From assembly GCA_913056125.1 (NCBI GenBank), contig CAJXNC010000006.1:144400-208399 (forward strand): DNA of 64,000 bases, given 5' to 3'. Of this stretch, positions 18,434 to 26,240 are shown piece by piece. Positions within the stretch are counted from its first letter, which is position 1. Each line of letters starts with the position of its first letter. The notes under the pieces were generated by a model that was given only the letters and a program-made list of their open reading frames with translations, had not been told where the DNA came from and did no database searches. The position numbers and the translations under genes were made by a program. This DNA comes from an uncultured Altererythrobacter sp. Lineage in GTDB: Bacteria > Pseudomonadota > Alphaproteobacteria > Sphingomonadales > Sphingomonadaceae.

Positions 18434-18832
18434 TTATCCCGGCTTCCAACCCATAAACTCTCGGGTGGGAAGCTTTTCATTCACTCGTTCCCATGTAAGT
18501 GCCCACTCAGTCGCTCGGCTGGCGGTCGCATCCTTCATGTTGAAGCCACCGAGCTTGGTCGACTTGATCAGCCCGACTTCGCGCAGCTGGTTGAGATACC
18601 GCAAGGCCGTATCCTTGTCCGAGATGTTGATGGCAGAGCAAGCCTGCCGCGCGCTCATTATGATTTGGCCATTGTTACGTCCGTTGTATCTGCGGATCAG
18701 TTCCATGAGGAGCGCACGCGGGCCGGGCTTCAAGCTGCGATATGCCACGCTGTCCTGAACCCAATGAGGCAAGCGGGAAAAGGTCGGCTCGTTGCGCCCT
18801 TTCCTGTTGATCTTCCTCTTTTTGTTAGCCAC
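18434..18832 (-). CDS. Winged-helix DNA-binding protein of the island
   Basis: 132 residues: a very basic N-terminus (MANKKRKINRKGRN), then RLPHWVQDSVAYRSLKPGPRALLMELIRRYNG and a MarR-like winged helix with ISDKDTALRYLNQLREVGLI as the recognition helix. Proteins like this accompany AlpA and P4-type integrase in alphaproteobacterial islands and resemble plasmid replication initiators, so it may control excision or replication of the circular form, or repress the cargo operon (inference). It ends WKPG-TAA, but the same frame continues with FGPxxPD repeats across TAA, TGA and TAG, so the gene may once have been longer. Confidence 0.65.
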   Translation of the reverse strand: MANKKRKINRKGRNEPTFSRLPHWVQDSVAYRSLKPGPRALLMELIRRYNGRNNGQIIMSARQACSAINISDKDTALRYLNQLREVGLIKSTKLGGFNMKDATASRATEWALTWERVNEKLPTREFMGWKPG

Positions 18833-18854
18833 GGGGCTGCCAATCTATGTCGGC

Positions 18855-19025
18855 TCAGCGTGCAGGGAGCAGCTCGAACCATTTCTGCGCATCGCTCTCA
18901 GCGATCCGGGTCGCACGTCCAACCTTGCGGAATGGAAGGCGGCCGGCCTGGTTTTCACGATAGGCCGTGGAGCGGCCCACGCCGAAGCGTTCGCAGAATT
19001 CATTGATGGTGATTAGCTTGTCCAT
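18855..19025 (-). CDS. AlpA-like excisionase/transcription regulator
   Basis: 56 residues from ATG 19025 (MDKLITINEFCERFGVGRSTAYREN), with GGAGG five bases upstream; an ATG four codons earlier is less well placed. It is a MerR-type helix-turn-helix: strand, helix EFCERFGV, recognition helix STAYRENQAG, and wing RLPFRKVGRATRI. AlpA-family proteins act as regulators or directionality factors for P4-type integrases. It lies 22 bases before the winged-helix gene. Confidence 0.85.
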   Translation of the reverse strand: MDKLITINEFCERFGVGRSTAYRENQAGRLPFRKVGRATRIAESDAQKWFELLPAR

Positions 19026-19080
19026 TGGTGCCTCCATGTTCGTGGATGCAGCCTGACTAAGCTCATCGTTCCTCGTCGTT

Positions 19081-20082
19081 CTAAGGGGAATTTTGGGCGA
19101 GGAATCTATGAAAGAGATTTACCCCAGCTTGCCGCAACCGAGAGCTAAGCCAATTCAATTGTTCGGTAGCAAACTCCAAATCCTGCTTGTTGCGAATTCC
19201 GGTCTGCTCCACACACTTCTCATCCAGCCGCTTGCGACGGGCGGCCTTTAGCAGCCCCTCCAAATTCGGGACCTTGTCAATCTGCAATGCCATGCAGGCT
19301 ATGCGATCAAAGAAATCAGCCCATGGCCCTAGCCGAGGCTGCCCATGATCATCTGGCCAACTATTGATCGTAGCGTCGCGGCCATAAGCCTCTTCAAAAA
19401 TGACCGCCAGAGAGTTCGCAAAGCGCAAGCGACGCTTTCGCTTTTCCGTATCACGCCAACGGGGCGGATCGTCGCGAGAACACAATTCCTCAGACGCAGT
19501 CCTCATATAAGCTTCCAGTTCAAGCATCCCGCATGCCATCTCGCGAAATTTGCGCCAGTCTGACGATCCAGTCGCTATCTGGTTGCTGCTTTCGACCCAC
19601 CATCCATCTTTGCCTTCATCCAGCCGGTCTAAAGCGTCCGGGTCCTTCTCAACTGGTGCTTCCCAGTCCGGCAAATTATCCCAATCGTCAAATTTGCTGT
19701 AGCGGCGGAAAACGCTTTCGGCCCATGCGCTTCGATTGGCGAAAAGCTGTTTCGCTACGGCGATCGCATCGGCAATAGCTTCGATTTCTCGCCTGACAGT
19801 CAGCTGGCCTGGATACTCGTCGATCTCATCTTCTGTGCCCACCGTGCAGAAGTATGCTTGCCGAATCTTTGCGGCCAGCCAGCGGTTAGTCTTGGCCGTT
19901 GGAAGTTCAAAATCGCAAAGTGCTTTCTCGACCGAAACTTCCGTAATGTGCGCGAACCAATCAAGTTGGTTCGCGAGCCAAACATCGGAATCGTCCGCGC
20001 CTCTCAAGCTCCGTCCCTCTGCTTCCTGAAGCGAACTACCTCTCCCCCCTGTTTGAGCTGATCTAGATGATCGCTCCACCAT
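19081..20082 (-). CDS. Island hypothetical protein, about 300-333 aa
   Basis: Acidic, Trp-rich protein with stretches such as ADAIAVAKQLFANRSAWAESVFRRYSKFDDWDNL and a C-terminal helical part. No family is recognised and no membrane segment or nuclease motif is visible. The longest frame (start 20082) overlaps the integrase 3' end by 79 bases; a TTG inside (LDWFAHITEV, near 19959) or other internal starts would avoid the overlap, so the 5' end is uncertain. It sits between integrase and AlpA, a position often used by element-maintenance or cargo genes. Confidence 0.5.
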   Translation of the reverse strand: MVERSSRSAQTGGRGSSLQEAEGRSLRGADDSDVWLANQLDWFAHITEVSVEKALCDFELPTAKTNRWLAAKIRQAYFCTVGTEDEIDEYPGQLTVRREIEAIADAIAVAKQLFANRSAWAESVFRRYSKFDDWDNLPDWEAPVEKDPDALDRLDEGKDGWWVESSNQIATGSSDWRKFREMACGMLELEAYMRTASEELCSRDDPPRWRDTEKRKRRLRFANSLAVIFEEAYGRDATINSWPDDHGQPRLGPWADFFDRIACMALQIDKVPNLEGLLKAARRKRLDEKCVEQTGIRNKQDLEFATEQLNWLSSRLRQAGVNLFHRFLAQNSP

Positions 20083-21233
20083 TGCGCCATCTTGACCCGC
20101 TCGTCCCAGTAGTTGCCGCGACTGTAGGCTCCACGGACTGCATCGCTATCGCCATGAGCAAGCGCCCGTTCGATAGCATCGGGGTTCCATTTCCCACTTT
20201 CGTTCAGCAAGGTCGATGCCGTCGCCCTCAACCCATGGGCAGTAACTTCATCTTTGGAGAAACCCATGCGTCGGAAGGCGGCATTGATGGTGTTCTCACT
20301 CATCGGTCGCTTGGCAGTGTAGAACGATGGGAAGACAAAGGCTCCATTGGCCGAGAGCTGATGTAGCTCGCGCAAATGCGAAAGCACTTGGCGGGAAAGC
20401 GGAACAGCATGTGGCCGCCGTGCCTTCATCTTTCCTGCCGGAATGCGCCAAATCGCGGCATCCAGATCAAATTCGCCCCATTCGGCATGGCGCAGCTCGC
20501 CTGGTCGCACAAATATGTGCGGCGCAATCAGTAGGGCAAACTTTGTGACGGGATGACCGTCATAACTTTCGATGGCCCGTAGCAGAGCACCCAACTTGGT
20601 CGGCTCAAGGATGGCTGCGTAGTGCTTGGCTTTCGGCGTCACCAACGCCCCTCGCAACGTCGATGCGGGATCATGCTCACCTCGGCCTGTCCAAATGGCA
20701 TACCGAAAGACGCGGCTGGCAAAGCTTCGGCACTTCTTGGCTGTCTCGTAGTTGCCTTTGGCTTCTAGCTTCCGGAGGACAGCCAAAAGCATTTGGGGAT
20801 CGACATCGGTAATCGGCATCTTGCCGATCGCTGGCTTCAGCAAGTCCAAGAACCAGCGCGCCTTCTTCAATGTCCCCTCGGCGCGACCATCTCCGACCAT
20901 CTTCTTTTCGATGTATTCAGCGCCAATCGCGCCGAAGGTATTTGCAGCTTCAAACTGGGCTGTCGCCTTTGCCTTCTTGCGTTGAAGCGAAGGATCAATC
21001 CCCTCGCTTAATTGTCGTCTCGCTGCATCTCGCAGGTCACGGGCCTCGGACAGGCTGACTTCCGGCCACGCCCCCAACGCCAGCCGCTTTTCCTTGTTGG
21101 CGATTCGGTATTTCCACCGCCAAAGCTTCGAGCCGTTCGCGAAAACTTCGAGATAAAGCCCCTTGGCGTCAGCTCGCTTGTAGGGCTTCGAGCCAGGCTT
21201 GAACGCCTTAATCTCGGCTACGGTCAGCGTCAT
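20004..21233 (-). CDS. int: P4-type tyrosine recombinase (integrase)
   Basis: 409 residues from ATG 21233 (MTLTVAEIKAFKPGSKPYKR), matching the usual P4-integrase start; the frame stays open upstream through the tRNA but that part is not protein-like. The N-terminal DUF4102-type arm-binding domain (GLYLEVFANGSKLWRWKYR) is followed by a core-binding domain and the catalytic domain with Arg243 (RPGELR), His333-x-x-Arg336 (HGLR), His360 and the nucleophile Tyr370. It integrates and excises the island at tRNA-Leu. It starts 178 bp from the tRNA 3' end with four TGCCCCC arm-like sites between. Confidence 0.93.
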   Translation of the reverse strand: MTLTVAEIKAFKPGSKPYKRADAKGLYLEVFANGSKLWRWKYRIANKEKRLALGAWPEVSLSEARDLRDAARRQLSEGIDPSLQRKKAKATAQFEAANTFGAIGAEYIEKKMVGDGRAEGTLKKARWFLDLLKPAIGKMPITDVDPQMLLAVLRKLEAKGNYETAKKCRSFASRVFRYAIWTGRGEHDPASTLRGALVTPKAKHYAAILEPTKLGALLRAIESYDGHPVTKFALLIAPHIFVRPGELRHAEWGEFDLDAAIWRIPAGKMKARRPHAVPLSRQVLSHLRELHQLSANGAFVFPSFYTAKRPMSENTINAAFRRMGFSKDEVTAHGLRATASTLLNESGKWNPDAIERALAHGDSDAVRGAYSRGNYWDERVKMAQWWSDHLDQLKQGGEVVRFRKQRDGA

Positions 21234-21235
21234 TT

Positions 21236-21319
21236 GGGGGCATGACCCTTGGCCAAATGGGGCCACATGAAGAGAGATGCCCCCGCCAATGCCCCCATCA
21301 GGAGCGGGTTTTGGGGGCA
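21236..21319. promoter_or_regulatory. Candidate integrase arm sites (right)
   Basis: Four copies of TGCCCCC in both orientations: GGGGGCA at 21236-21242 and 21313-21319, TGCCCCC at 21278-21284 and 21290-21296. The outer copies sit in the longer context TTGGGGGCATGACC. The spacing of the inner pair (12 bp) equals that of the pair at the far end of the island (6981/6993). The first overlaps the Shine-Dalgarno region of int, so integrase could autoregulate. Confidence 0.55.
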
Positions 21320-21406
21320 TGACCTGAATTGCCCAGAACCGATCATGGATTGCAAATGCCCTGTTTTCCGGGCTTTTGCAAGCAATCTGGGATGTTGAGG
21401 AATGTT

Positions 21407-21426
21407 GAAATGGTGCCCAGAAGAGG
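21407..21426. repeat. Proximal attachment-site repeat in tRNA-Leu 3' end
   Basis: GAAATGGTGCCCAGAAGAGG, covering the CCA end, acceptor strand and start of the T arm of the tRNA on the minus strand. Its partner is at 6901-6919. Confidence 0.8.
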
Positions 21427-21497
21427 ACTCGAACCTCCACGCCCTTGCGAGCGCCGCCACCTGAAGACGGTGCGTCTACCAATTCCGCCATCTGGGC
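21411..21497 (-). tRNA. tRNA-Leu (anticodon CAG)
   Basis: 87 nt including encoded CCA. The acceptor stem GCCCAGA pairs with TCTGGGC; the anticodon stem CCGTC/GGCGG encloses TTCAGGT, giving anticodon CAG. A long variable arm (CGCTCGCAAGGGCG) marks a class II leucine tRNA, and the T arm holds GTTCGAGTC. It is the integration target of the island, whose proximal repeat keeps the tRNA intact. Confidence 0.95.
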
Positions 21498-21706
21498 ACC
21501 GGAGCAGCGCGGATCATACACGTCCATGCTGCGTGGTAGGCGCGCGCCACTAGCGAAGGGCAGGCCCGTTTGTCAACGCGGATCGCACAGCCAATGCGCT
21601 TTTCCCAGCTCCACAGCACGCCAAGACGCAAAGTGGGCATTGCAGCGCACAAGCCGAGCGTGCAAAGGGCATGGGCATAGCACCTGGCAGATGGCAGTAT
21701 TCGAAT

Positions 21707-22651
21707 ATGGCGCAGCGCAATCCCCTCGAAGACAAGCTTGTCGTGATGATCGGCGGCAGCGGATTCATCGGCACACATGTGGCGCAGGATTTGCTGGACC
21801 GCGGTGCGCGCCTGCGCATCTGCTCGCGCCATCCGGAAAAGGCTTTCAAGCTCAAGCCGCTCGCCAATCTCGGCCAGCTGCAATTCGCACGCTGCAACGC
21901 CGCCAGCAAGGACAGCCTCGCCGCCTGCATCAAGGGCGCTGATGCCGTGGTCTACCTGGTGGGTACATTCGGCAAGGACCAGAAGGCCTTGCAAGCAGAG
22001 GGCGCGGGCCATGCCGCCGCTGCTGCGCAGGCCGAAGGGGCGGACGCATTCGTCTATCTCTCTTCCATCGGTGCCGATGCCGCGGATGAGGAAAGCGGCT
22101 ATGCCAGCACCAAGGGCATGGGCGAGGAAGCCGTGCTTGGCGCCTTTCCCAAGGCGACCGTGCTGCGCCCCTCCGTCGTGTTTGGCGAGGATGACGATTT
22201 CATCAACATGTTCGCCGGCCTGATCCAGGCCCTGCCCGCCGTCCCTGTTTTCGGACCGGATGCGAAGCTCCAGCCGGTCTGGGTCGATGACGTGGCCGAA
22301 GCGCTGGGGAATGCGCTGGCCGATCCCGGCAAGCATGGTGGCAAGACCTATGAACTGGCTGGCCCCGAAGTGCTCACGATGATGGACCTGCACGAGCGGA
22401 TTGCCGCCGGCCAGGGCCGCAATCCTGGCCTGATCCCGGTTCCCGACGTGCTGAGCGGGATTTTCGCCGCACTGCCGGGCACGCCGATGAATGCCGACCA
22501 ATGGCGCCTGCTCAAGCGCGGCAGCGTAGCCAGCGGCGACTATCCTACGGCCGAGAAGCTGGGCGTTTCGCCCAAGCCGCTTTCCCTGTTCCTAGACAAG
22601 TGGATGGTCCGCTACCGCAAGCACGGACGCTTCACCGTTCAATCTGCCTGA
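21707..22651 (+). CDS. NAD(P)-binding epimerase, NDUFA9/complex-I-assembly-like
   Basis: 314 residues from ATG 21707 (MAQRNPLEDKLVVMIGGSGFIG). An atypical extended SDR with the Rossmann loop GGSGFIG and a YLSSIGADAADEESGYASTKG segment where classical members have the YxxxK dyad (Y..TK here). Close to the alphaproteobacterial relatives of the mitochondrial complex I subunit NDUFA9, for which a structural or cofactor-binding role is known. It starts about 210 bp from the tRNA, divergent from it. Its 3' end overlaps the convergent NfeD gene by 13 bases. Confidence 0.82.
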   Translation: MAQRNPLEDKLVVMIGGSGFIGTHVAQDLLDRGARLRICSRHPEKAFKLKPLANLGQLQFARCNAASKDSLAACIKGADAVVYLVGTFGKDQKALQAEGAGHAAAAAQAEGADAFVYLSSIGADAADEESGYASTKGMGEEAVLGAFPKATVLRPSVVFGEDDDFINMFAGLIQALPAVPVFGPDAKLQPVWVDDVAEALGNALADPGKHGGKTYELAGPEVLTMMDLHERIAAGQGRNPGLIPVPDVLSGIFAALPGTPMNADQWRLLKRGSVASGDYPTAEKLGVSPKPLSLFLDKWMVRYRKHGRFTVQSA

Positions 22652-23130
22652 GGAGAGGGCTCCCCGCCCTTATCGGCAATCAGCGTTGCGAGCGGTTCGA
22701 CCAATAGAGCCGAACCCTCGCTGCCAACCACGCGGATGCGTTCGCCCAGCGCAATGTCGGGCCCGCGCGCAATCCAGTCGCTATCGCCGATATGGACGCG
22801 CCCGCTGCCATGCTCGATCGCCTCGGTGACGGTACCGGTCTGACCTACCATGCGCGCACCGCGCCGGTTGAGCAGCGGGTCCGCACTCTCGATCGGGCTG
22901 ACATTGATCCAGCGACGGGCAGAGAACACCGCAATCAGGGAAAGCGAGGCAAAGTTGAGGATCTGTAGCGGAACGGAGATATCGACCACTGCGGTCAGGA
23001 CGCCGGTGAGAATGGCCGCAACCGCCAGCCAGATCAGGTAGACGCCCGGAACCAGCATTTCGAGTGCGCCGAGCAACAGGCCCAGCGTGATCCAGACCCA
23101 GTGCGCGCCAATGCCGTCCAGGTAGTCCAT
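22639..23130 (-). CDS. NfeD-family membrane protein
   Basis: 163 residues from ATG 23130 (MDYLDGIGAHWVW). It has two to three N-terminal membrane helices (WITLGLLLGALEMLVPGVYLIWLAVAAILTGVL and LNFASLSLIAVFS) and a C-terminal OB-fold (GQTGTVTEAIEHGSGRVHIGDSDWIARG). Short NfeD proteins partner with SPFH/stomatin proteins in membrane quality control. The SPFH gene ends 13 bases upstream, the usual two-gene operon. Confidence 0.9.
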   Translation of the reverse strand: MDYLDGIGAHWVWITLGLLLGALEMLVPGVYLIWLAVAAILTGVLTAVVDISVPLQILNFASLSLIAVFSARRWINVSPIESADPLLNRRGARMVGQTGTVTEAIEHGSGRVHIGDSDWIARGPDIALGERIRVVGSEGSALLVEPLATLIADKGGEPSPQAD

Positions 23131-23143
23131 CTTTGCTTCCGCC

Positions 23144-24127
23144 CTATTCGCCGCGCGAGCGCGGAACCCCTGATCGCGACCGCTTGTCGAGTTCGAGCTG
23201 CGTCGTGACATTGCCGGCCTTGCTGTCGCCCAGCACTTCCTTGGCCAGCTCGCCAATCCCGCCGAGAGTGCCAATCAGCTGGGTCGCCTCGACCGGGAAC
23301 AGGATGGTCTTGGCATTCGGGCTGTCGGCGAACTTGGCTACCGCCTTGGTATATTCCTGCGCCACGAAATAGTTGATCGCCTGGCTGCCCGACTGGGCGA
23401 TCGCGTTCGAGACCATCTCGGTCGCCCTGGCTTCCGCCTCGGCCGCACGTTCGCGCGCCTCCGCCTGGCGGAACTCCGCCTCGCGTCGCCCTTCCGCCTT
23501 GAGGATGGCACTCTGCTTGTCGCCTTCGGCACGCAGGATGGCGCTGGTCTTGTCGCCTTCCGCCTCGAGGATCTCGGCGCGTTTGAGGCGCTCGGCCTTC
23601 ATCTGCCGGGCCATGGCCTCGGAAATGTCCAGCGGCGGACGGATATCCTTGATCTCGACGCGGGTGATCTTCACGCCCCAGGGCGAAGTCGCATGGTCGA
23701 CCACGGCCAGCAGGCGGGCATTGATCTCGTCACGCTTCGACAGCGTCTCGTCGAGGTCCATCGAGCCCATCACCGTGCGCAGATTGGTGGTGGTGAGCGC
23801 CATGATGGCGGAATAGAGATTGGACACTTCGTAGGCCGCCTTCGGCGCTTCCAGCACCTGGAAGAAGACCACGGCGTCCACGCCGACCATGGCATTGTCC
23901 CGCGTGATGATTTCCTGTCCGGGAATGTCGAGCACCTGCTCCATCACGTTTACCTTGTGACCGACGCGGTCGATGAAGGGATAGATGATGTGCAGGCCGG
24001 GTTCGGCCGCCTTGGTGAACTTGCCGAAGCGCTCGATCGTGTAGACGTAGCCCTGCTTGACGACGCGCACGCCGAGCATGATGAAGACGAGCACCAGGAA
24101 AACCAGCGCGCCCAGTCCGTATTCCAT
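23144..24127 (-). CDS. SPFH/stomatin-family membrane protein (QmcA/paraslipin type)
   Basis: 327 residues from ATG 24127, with GGGGAG eight bases upstream (a GTG lies directly before). One N-terminal membrane anchor (LGALVFLVLVFIMLGV), the SPFH domain (VVKQGYVYTIERFGKFTKAAEPGLH onward), then a coiled coil with the repeated EAEGDK(T/Q)SAILRAEG units, and a C-terminal region with YTKAVAKFADSPNAKTILFP. It organises detergent-resistant membrane domains and works with the NfeD partner encoded next to it. Confidence 0.92.
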   Translation of the reverse strand: MEYGLGALVFLVLVFIMLGVRVVKQGYVYTIERFGKFTKAAEPGLHIIYPFIDRVGHKVNVMEQVLDIPGQEIITRDNAMVGVDAVVFFQVLEAPKAAYEVSNLYSAIMALTTTNLRTVMGSMDLDETLSKRDEINARLLAVVDHATSPWGVKITRVEIKDIRPPLDISEAMARQMKAERLKRAEILEAEGDKTSAILRAEGDKQSAILKAEGRREAEFRQAEARERAAEAEARATEMVSNAIAQSGSQAINYFVAQEYTKAVAKFADSPNAKTILFPVEATQLIGTLGGIGELAKEVLGDSKAGNVTTQLELDKRSRSGVPRSRGE

Positions 24128-24199
24128 CACTTTTCTCCCCGCAATAGTCCCGCGCGCATGGTAACGCAGCGGGAACGGGTAGCAAGCGAAAGCGGTAGC

Positions 24200-25162
24200 C
24201 TACTGGCGCGACGCCTCGCGCGCATCGGCCTCCTCATCCAGGATCCGCAGCTGGCGATTGACGCCGGTGATCTTGGTCATGGCCGGCAGGTTGGGAAGCC
24301 AATCGTAAAGCGAGCGCAGGAAGGCCCGATCGAAAAGCGTCAATTGTTGCGGGGGCGCTTCCTCGTCGAACAAGGTGAGGATCGAATCCATCGCTGCATC
24401 ATCGCTTGGGCGGGTCTGGGCAAGGCCGCGCATCACGGCATAATCGGCCAGCTGGATCAGCGATTTCCCGCGCACCGCGCCCTGATCGAACATCACGATG
24501 GTCGATGTAATGTCATGGCGCACGGCAGTGTAGATACGCGAATGCGCCATCCAGCTCGAGAGCGTGGGCACCGAAGCACGATTGCTGGTTTGCGCAATCG
24601 GCAGACCGTCGCGTGTGTGCGGCTGGGTCCAGGTCCAGACGCGAGCCGGACCGGGCTCCAGCAGTTCGCGCTTTTCACCTGCATCGTGGAACTCGAACAG
24701 CCAGGGCTGGCGCTCCATCATCTCGGCCATGGCCGCCTGGCTATCGGGCACGAACATGATGATGAAATTGGCATCGCATCCGTCTTCATGCAGGCGAATG
24801 CCGAAATCATACGCATTGTCGCGAATGCGATCGATCATCAGCGAGGCCTGATCCGCGGCCAGGCCCATGATGCCGGGGCAAAGATAATCCTCAAAGCGGG
24901 CGAGCGGCTGGTCGTAGACATCGCCTTCGACGGTGATGCTGCGAGCCTGCCGCTGGATTTCGCCCCGGCTAACGCCTTCCGGCCTTCCGCCCTGCACAAT
25001 GATCACGTCCTCGTCGGGCACACGCGAGGGATCGCGCAAGGCCTCGTCCCCGGATGCGTCGGCTGCCTCTTGCACGGCATCCTGTGCCGCGACCGGCACA
25101 TGCACGATCGGGGCCGCGGCGAAGGCGGCTACAAGAGCAATTCCTGACAAACACTTGCGCAT
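24200..25162 (-). CDS. Exported hypothetical protein, paralogue 1
   Basis: 320 residues with a Sec signal peptide (MRKCLSGIALVAAFAAAPIVHVPVAAQ). The mature part shares with the next gene upstream the pattern LARFEDYLCPGIMGLA, MIDRIRDN, IRLHEDGCDANFIIMFV and a central PGPARVW...TRDGLP...MAHSRIYTAVRHDI block. No catalytic motif is recognised; the shared Cys pair suggests a periplasmic disulfide. The C-terminus holds LTLFDRAFLRSLYDWLPNLPA, also conserved between the two. Role unknown. Confidence 0.8.
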   Translation of the reverse strand: MRKCLSGIALVAAFAAAPIVHVPVAAQDAVQEAADASGDEALRDPSRVPDEDVIIVQGGRPEGVSRGEIQRQARSITVEGDVYDQPLARFEDYLCPGIMGLAADQASLMIDRIRDNAYDFGIRLHEDGCDANFIIMFVPDSQAAMAEMMERQPWLFEFHDAGEKRELLEPGPARVWTWTQPHTRDGLPIAQTSNRASVPTLSSWMAHSRIYTAVRHDITSTIVMFDQGAVRGKSLIQLADYAVMRGLAQTRPSDDAAMDSILTLFDEEAPPQQLTLFDRAFLRSLYDWLPNLPAMTKITGVNRQLRILDEEADAREASRQ

Positions 25163-25254
25163 GACGAATGGATCCTTTCCAACGCCATATCCATTACTTC
25201 AAGCCGTACTGCAACGCAGCGGCCAAATTCGTAACAGTTTGTCGCGTTTCGCGT

Positions 25255-26034
25255 TTATTCGAGGAAGATGCCCGATTGCGGCAAGCCCTCAAGCAGCGCC
25301 GTTGCCGGAAGATTGGGCGGCAGCGTGTAAAGCCGGTTGAGGAAGGCACGGTCCACCGCCGTCAGCGCCGTGGAACCTTCCGTACCGTCTTCGAACAGCG
25401 TCTGGATGCTATCTACGTCTCCGCCAAAGGCCGGAACTCTCTCGCTCAGACCGTAGAGCGTGGCGTAATCGGCGATCTGGCCAATCGTGAGTCCTTCTGC
25501 CGCTTCACGGTCGATGAGGATGGTCGCCCGCGAAATATCCCGCCGCGTGGGCACGTAGATACGCGAGTGGGCCGACCACATGCGGGCATTGGGCACCTCG
25601 ACCAGGTTCTCGCGCACACCAACCGGAATTCCATCCCGCGTAACCTGCGCGGTCTGGATCCACACGCGAGCAGGGCCAGGCTGCGACATCAGCTTGGTCC
25701 GTTCGGAACGGGTCAGCGGATCGAACAGGTAACCCTGCTCACGCTCGACACGATCGAGATATTCCTGCCCATCCGCGACAACCGCGATGATCAGGTTGGC
25801 CTCGCAAGCGCCATCAGGGGCAAGACGGATATCCAGCTCCTCGAGGTTGCGCCGCACGCGGTCGATCATGACCCCGGCGGATTCGCGCGCGAGGCCGAAT
25901 ACGCCCGGGCAGACCGGAGCGGAGAAGCGAGCCAGCGGATCGTTGCGAATGCCGTCAGCACTTGCCGGAGCGGCGGAAAAGGCGATCGCCAGGCCGGTGA
26001 GACCGGCCAGGGCGCGACGGAAGATATGTTTCAT
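25255..26034 (-). CDS. Exported hypothetical protein, paralogue 2
   Basis: 259 residues from ATG 26034 (MKHIFRRALAGLTGLAIAFSAAPASA, signal peptide). Conserved with the downstream paralogue: DPLARFSAPVCPGVFGLA, MIDRVRRNLEELDIRLA, CEANLIIAVV, PGPARVW, MWSAHSRIYVPTRRDISRATILID and AVDRAFLNRLYTLPPNLPA. It lacks the ~45-residue insert that follows the signal peptide of paralogue 1. The tandem arrangement suggests an old gene duplication. Role unknown. Confidence 0.8.
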   Translation of the reverse strand: MKHIFRRALAGLTGLAIAFSAAPASADGIRNDPLARFSAPVCPGVFGLARESAGVMIDRVRRNLEELDIRLAPDGACEANLIIAVVADGQEYLDRVEREQGYLFDPLTRSERTKLMSQPGPARVWIQTAQVTRDGIPVGVRENLVEVPNARMWSAHSRIYVPTRRDISRATILIDREAAEGLTIGQIADYATLYGLSERVPAFGGDVDSIQTLFEDGTEGSTALTAVDRAFLNRLYTLPPNLPATALLEGLPQSGIFLE

Positions 26035-26240
26035 CACTTCGTCTCCCAAGTCATCAACATGCCCCTTGGATGTCATATAGCACGATTTTTCGGAAAGACA
26101 GCAATTCAGGCTACCCAGGCGATTTGGCCTCGCAATGCCGGCAATTCCACGCCGAGGGTTAATCCCGCCACACATTTGCGTTAGAGGGGCCGCAATCGAT
26201 CGGGCGGGCACGATTCTGCCGCGCTTTACAGGAGCATCCA

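Larger units (their letters stand above)
6901..21426. mobile_element. Integrative island in tRNA-Leu(CAG), about 14.5 kb
   Basis: Bounded by near-identical 20-bp direct repeats, GAAATGGTGCCCAGAAGAGG at 21407-21426 (overlapping the tRNA 3' end) and the same with one C missing at 6901-6919. The integrase gene lies directly beside the tRNA. Candidate recombinase arm sites (TGCCCCC) occur at both ends. All genes inside point to the minus strand, look AT-richer by eye than the flanks and are of accessory type: integrase, AlpA-like, winged helix, restriction-modification-like operon, FRG. The flanking propionate operon and housekeeping-type genes are undisturbed. Excision competence cannot be judged; the one-base deletion in the distal repeat may have fixed the element. 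Confidence 0.85.

Noticed and set aside
21234..21527. 98-codon upstream extension of the integrase
   Set aside because: Would translate through the tRNA-Leu gene and attachment site; the family start MTLTVAEIKAFKPG is at 21233.
21476..22501. 341-codon minus-strand frame opposite the NDUFA9-like gene
   Set aside because: It overlaps the tRNA and is antisense to a clear Rossmann-fold protein.
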